A stretch of DNA of 64,000 nt from positions 13,053,141 to 13,117,140 of the forward strand of contig OX439044.1 of NCBI GenBank assembly GCA_949317995.1, in the 5' to 3' direction. Both the position numbers and the translations under genes were made by a program. The notes below the pieces were generated by a model that was not told the origin of the DNA, did no database searches, and saw only the letters and a list, made by a program, of their open reading frames with translations. The DNA comes from Acholoe squamosa (Eukaryota > Annelida > Polychaeta > Phyllodocida > Polynoidae). Positions 60,900-64,000 of the stretch are shown here, in pieces (within the stretch, counting starts at the first letter, position 1; each line of letters begins with the position of its first letter).

Positions 60900-63668
60900 G
60901 AACACAATAAAGTATGAGCTGCATTAATAATCTTTAATTGGCTTCAAATGCCTCAGTGATGTTTGTGCTGTTTTTCAAAGAACATGTCAAAGGATGCTTC
61001 AATACACTAAGCTACTTTGATAATTATGATGCAAAAAAACAAAAACTAACTCATCAGCACTGCATTGATGCATCATGGTCATACTGCACTGCTATTTTCA
61101 AGGCTACCAAAGAGGTGGACCCAAGCACTGATCTTATTTGCAACAAGGGAGTTCACAATATAGTTACATTTTTGATTTGTCACAAAACCAAGGGGAAGTG
61201 ACACATACATGACATGCTTTCATTAACCCTTTGAGGGCCATATGATGTATTAAGATTAGACTAGTGTTGAATCACTCTTAAGTAACAGTTGGTAAAAGCT
61301 ATCATATATGTCAGAGGGCATCATGCAGCCCTTTTAGGCTTACAAGACGATAATCCTAAGTGGTCCATGTTCATTGACCTGCCTTTACGTTATAATATGT
61401 GGGTACATTTTGGCTGTTGAATGGTTATTATACGCACACTCTGGGTGATTAGACTGCTGAATCAAACATCATTAGATCACACAACAGGACAAAGCAGTAA
61501 GTGGATGTATGTGGAGGCCCAAGAGGCCCTTATTAATTAACACATATTTCGTATTTATAACTACTCTGGATAATGGGTAGAAATTGCATTTTTTTAGGCA
61601 CATATATCACATTAAATTGATATCTTTCCCAGAGCAGATGATTAACATTCAAGATATTATGCTTCATTCGAATTGGTACTTTAACATGATTGACCATTAT
61701 CATATATATTAGTACATTAGGTCCTGTAATAGCTTCAGCATCCTACTTAGAGGCCCTGTACTATCATCTCATGATGTCAAAGGCTCTCATTAAGTACAAA
61801 TCTATATGCTGGGCTGGTATATGTGCCACCATCTCAGGGGAAGATCATCCAGTATAATCTCCCATTGTGGGTCCCAGAGACAAGATCTGAATAATCCCCT
61901 AGAAGCCTGCCATAAACTTTATTACCCCACAAGTGATCTCCTCTGACGTTGGACAGGGACAGAGACATGACATTAATGCTGAAAGGGTGCTACAGTGTAC
62001 TGGGCATTATGATGTCTTTGATTGGCATGATCCATGGATGTGAGATGTTGGGAAGACTCATCGGCGCTGCATTTATAAATGCATGTGCTGGGCCTTATTA
62101 GTGGTACTATACCATAATTCATCAATAAGTGTCATGGACAATTATATTAATGATACATATATTATTCAGCAAATAAGAATTTTCCCCCAAAAAAATGGTG
62201 CATCAAATTACTTGTTAATTAAACTAGTATAACATAGCAACCAAGTATGATAGTGTATAAAGACATATTATAAAGCCCATGAGGGTTTACAATGGTACCA
62301 CAGAGACCAAGTCACTAAGTGTGTGTAGGGCCTGTGTGTGGAAGCCACTGTGAGAAGCCAATGAAGAGTAAGACATGTAGAGAGGGACTGTCGGTATGAT
62401 AAGGACGTTTTCTACAAAACATGAAATTATCCAATATTGGTGGGTCAGGGACATTATTTTATCAATCTTTGATGGTAGATTCAAGGTGGTCATTTCGAAA
62501 TTATCCATTGAGAGTTGGGCACTGGTGTCCTTTGAAGGTTAGTATATCCAATTGCCTGAGCTCAATAAGTATTCATCTTTGAAATGTTCCACAATGTATG
62601 TAACTAAAGGACAAAGTTCCTCTACACATTTTCTATTCTACTCTTGTGTTCCTTATACATGGATGTTAAAGATATATTGAGGTGTATTGATGTTTGTTCT
62701 GAATGAGACAACAGCCTTCATATTGTCTCTTGGGGCACTACATTACTAGAGGGATTCTACATAGACTTGGATATGAGTAAATTTGAATCATACTGCACTC
62801 GAGATCTGATGACACTAGAGTATGCAGCAGTCTTTTATTGTGTACCTACTGCAGGGTTTGGGAAAGTCCATGCTCTCCTCCTTCAGTGCAAAGCTTTGAC
62901 TTCAAACTGTGTTCTTCAGTACCTGTCAGAACCACTTAATTATTTCCCTTCCCACCACATGCATCTTAATCACAGTCCGTCCGTTCTGTATTTCCACCAT
63001 GCTTGATGTTTACCGCCCTCAATCAACAACTCAAAATGTTTGAAATAAAAGTACACCCCTCCTTGTTGTTATTGACATTAATTATTTACTGGTTTGTAAC
63101 CTGGCTTTGCTCTCCTGTAAGTAATAATTATTGATATTTGTTTTTACTCACATATTCGGGGCTTTGACAACATTTGTAAAATATTTCCGGTGCATCACTC
63201 TCTTTAAAAAGACATTGACTTTAATCCTTTAAATGCTGCTAATGCAGAAGTGCATCATGCCAATTGGTCATCATAATCCACCGATGAAGTGCTGGCTAGA
63301 CTGCTTGCACGTCATTGGAGCATCATGCCGACCCTACAGATACATAAACTCCCGGAGGGTCGGCATGACGCTCCAATGAAGTGCTGGTGAGCAGTCTCGC
63401 CAGTACTTCATCGTTGCATCATGACAACCAATGGGCATGATGCATTAATGCATCAGCAGCCTTTAAAGGTTTAAGCATCTGTCTTTGTGAAATATATATA
63501 CACATGTTGTCTCCTGGTGGGTCTCCAGAATTGACTGGCTAAAAACAATGACAAAAGATGGTCATTTTGCAAGTGAGCAAACAATGAATCTTGGCTCTGA
63601 CTAATATTTCTATCAACTTAACTTGATTATCTATACTATTTGCGTAAGGCAGACATTGAATTACTTGA
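60900..63668 (+). repeat. Tandem unit copy D, partial and more diverged
   Basis: The start resembles the opening block of copies A and B (GAACACAATA, GCCTCAG). 61720-61920 clearly matches 18180-18410 and 35070-35290. 62280-62420 clearly matches 19905-20040 (GTGTGTAGGGCCTG block). Matching is patchier than between A, B and C. No gene is recognised. Confidence 0.6.
63221..63474. mobile_element. 254-bp palindromic foldback element
   Basis: Ends TTAATCCTTTAAATGCTGCT and CAGCAGCCTTTAAAGGTTTAA. The two halves are inverted over about 115 bp with scattered mismatches, centred on GCCGACCCT...AGGGTCGGC. The TGCATCATG word occurs repeatedly. Half copies lie inside the units at about 12590-12705, 28110-28220 and 54240-54335, and a degenerate whole copy at 24883-25067. 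Confidence 0.8.
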
Positions 63669-64000
63669 ATAGCGACCTTAAATCCCCTCCTTGGTTTGTT
63701 CCTTGAGAATGGTGTTATCTGCCGTAAAGAAGGGTTATTTGGGTACTGTGCATGCTTTGACAGCATTTATAATACTATTCTAAAGACCTTTCATTCATTT
63801 CATGTAAATAGCAAATTCGGAGAGAAGAGGGGGCTAGTTTTCTCTTCTATTAATTGTAGGAGCTTTGAAGACAAGTATAGTGAGGTATATAAGATATTAG
63901 ATAGGAGTGACATTATCTGCTTATGTGAGACCTGGCTAAAACCAGGGTCTCCTGAGGGTTTGATAAATAAAGATGATAGGTTATTATATAGACAAGACAG
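63669..64000 (+). CDS. LINE endonuclease domain, partial, runs off the window
   Basis: Open from just after a stop at 63666 to the window end. From about 63834 it reads LVFSSINCRSFEDKYSEVYK and then SDIICLCETWLKPGSP. These are the first two catalytic blocks (N and E) of an APE-like endonuclease, so this is the 5' part of a CR1/L2-like ORF2 on the plus strand. No ATG context convinces me; the true start may be near here, and the part before about 63800 may be ORF leader. Intactness cannot be judged. Confidence 0.7.
   Translation, partial: MATLNPLLGLFLENGVICRKEGLFGYCACFDSIYNTILKTFHSFHVNSKFGEKRGLVFSSINCRSFEDKYSEVYKILDRSDIICLCETWLKPGSPEGLINKDDRLLYRQD

Overview
This is eukaryotic, AT-rich, repeat-dominated DNA from an animal, most plausibly a marine invertebrate. 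The grounds are a spliced Crypton-type tyrosine recombinase gene, a full-length BEL/Pao LTR retrotransposon, several LINE relics with APE-like endonuclease and reverse transcriptase, tRNA-derived SINE pieces and many small foldback elements. I cannot name the species. I see no convincing single-copy host gene, no rRNA, no intact tRNA, and nothing prokaryotic.

The backbone of the window is a head-to-tail series of diverged copies of one non-coding unit. Copy A runs from about 1 to 16560, copy B from about 16870 to 34615, copy C from about 34930 to 56160, and a more diverged partial copy D from about 60900 to 63670. Blocks recur in the same order and orientation in each copy. Once insertions are discounted, a unit is roughly 12-15 kb. 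Because the copies are paralogous, several insertions can be seen as filled in one copy and empty in another.

Insertions, left to right. Copy A carries a broken plus-strand LINE (4967-10458). This is interrupted by a composite of SINE pieces, tandem repeats and a hairpin (5384-6254), and by a Crypton cassette (about 6490-9693). The cassette holds a two-exon gene that reads open after splicing (7012-7405 joined to 7629-8698, 487 aa). Copy A also has a 342-bp palindromic MITE (11053-11394) and a 1097-bp TA-flanked DNA element (14574-15670). Copy B has a 70-bp hairpin insertion (22981-23050) and a minus-strand LINE (31093-34240), itself split by a TA-flanked 905-bp DNA element (31666-32570). Copy C holds the BEL/Pao element (37979-47350). 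Its two 1313-bp LTRs look identical, it has a 5-bp target duplication and a single 2017-codon gag-pol frame on the minus strand. Copy C also holds another minus-strand LINE (about 48800-51775) with a 188-bp insertion. Between copies C and D lie a possible 1.9-kb DNA element and a small GC-rich promoter-like patch. The window ends inside the endonuclease domain of a fourth, plus-strand LINE.

The two potentially active elements are the BEL/Pao retrotransposon and the Crypton gene. The rest reads as relics. The most unusual points are the open Crypton gene with a Tudor/agenet-like N-terminus, the tandem-unit architecture, and a group of foldback elements that share flanks but carry different palindromic cores. 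All assignments rest on reading the sequence by eye; no database search was possible.
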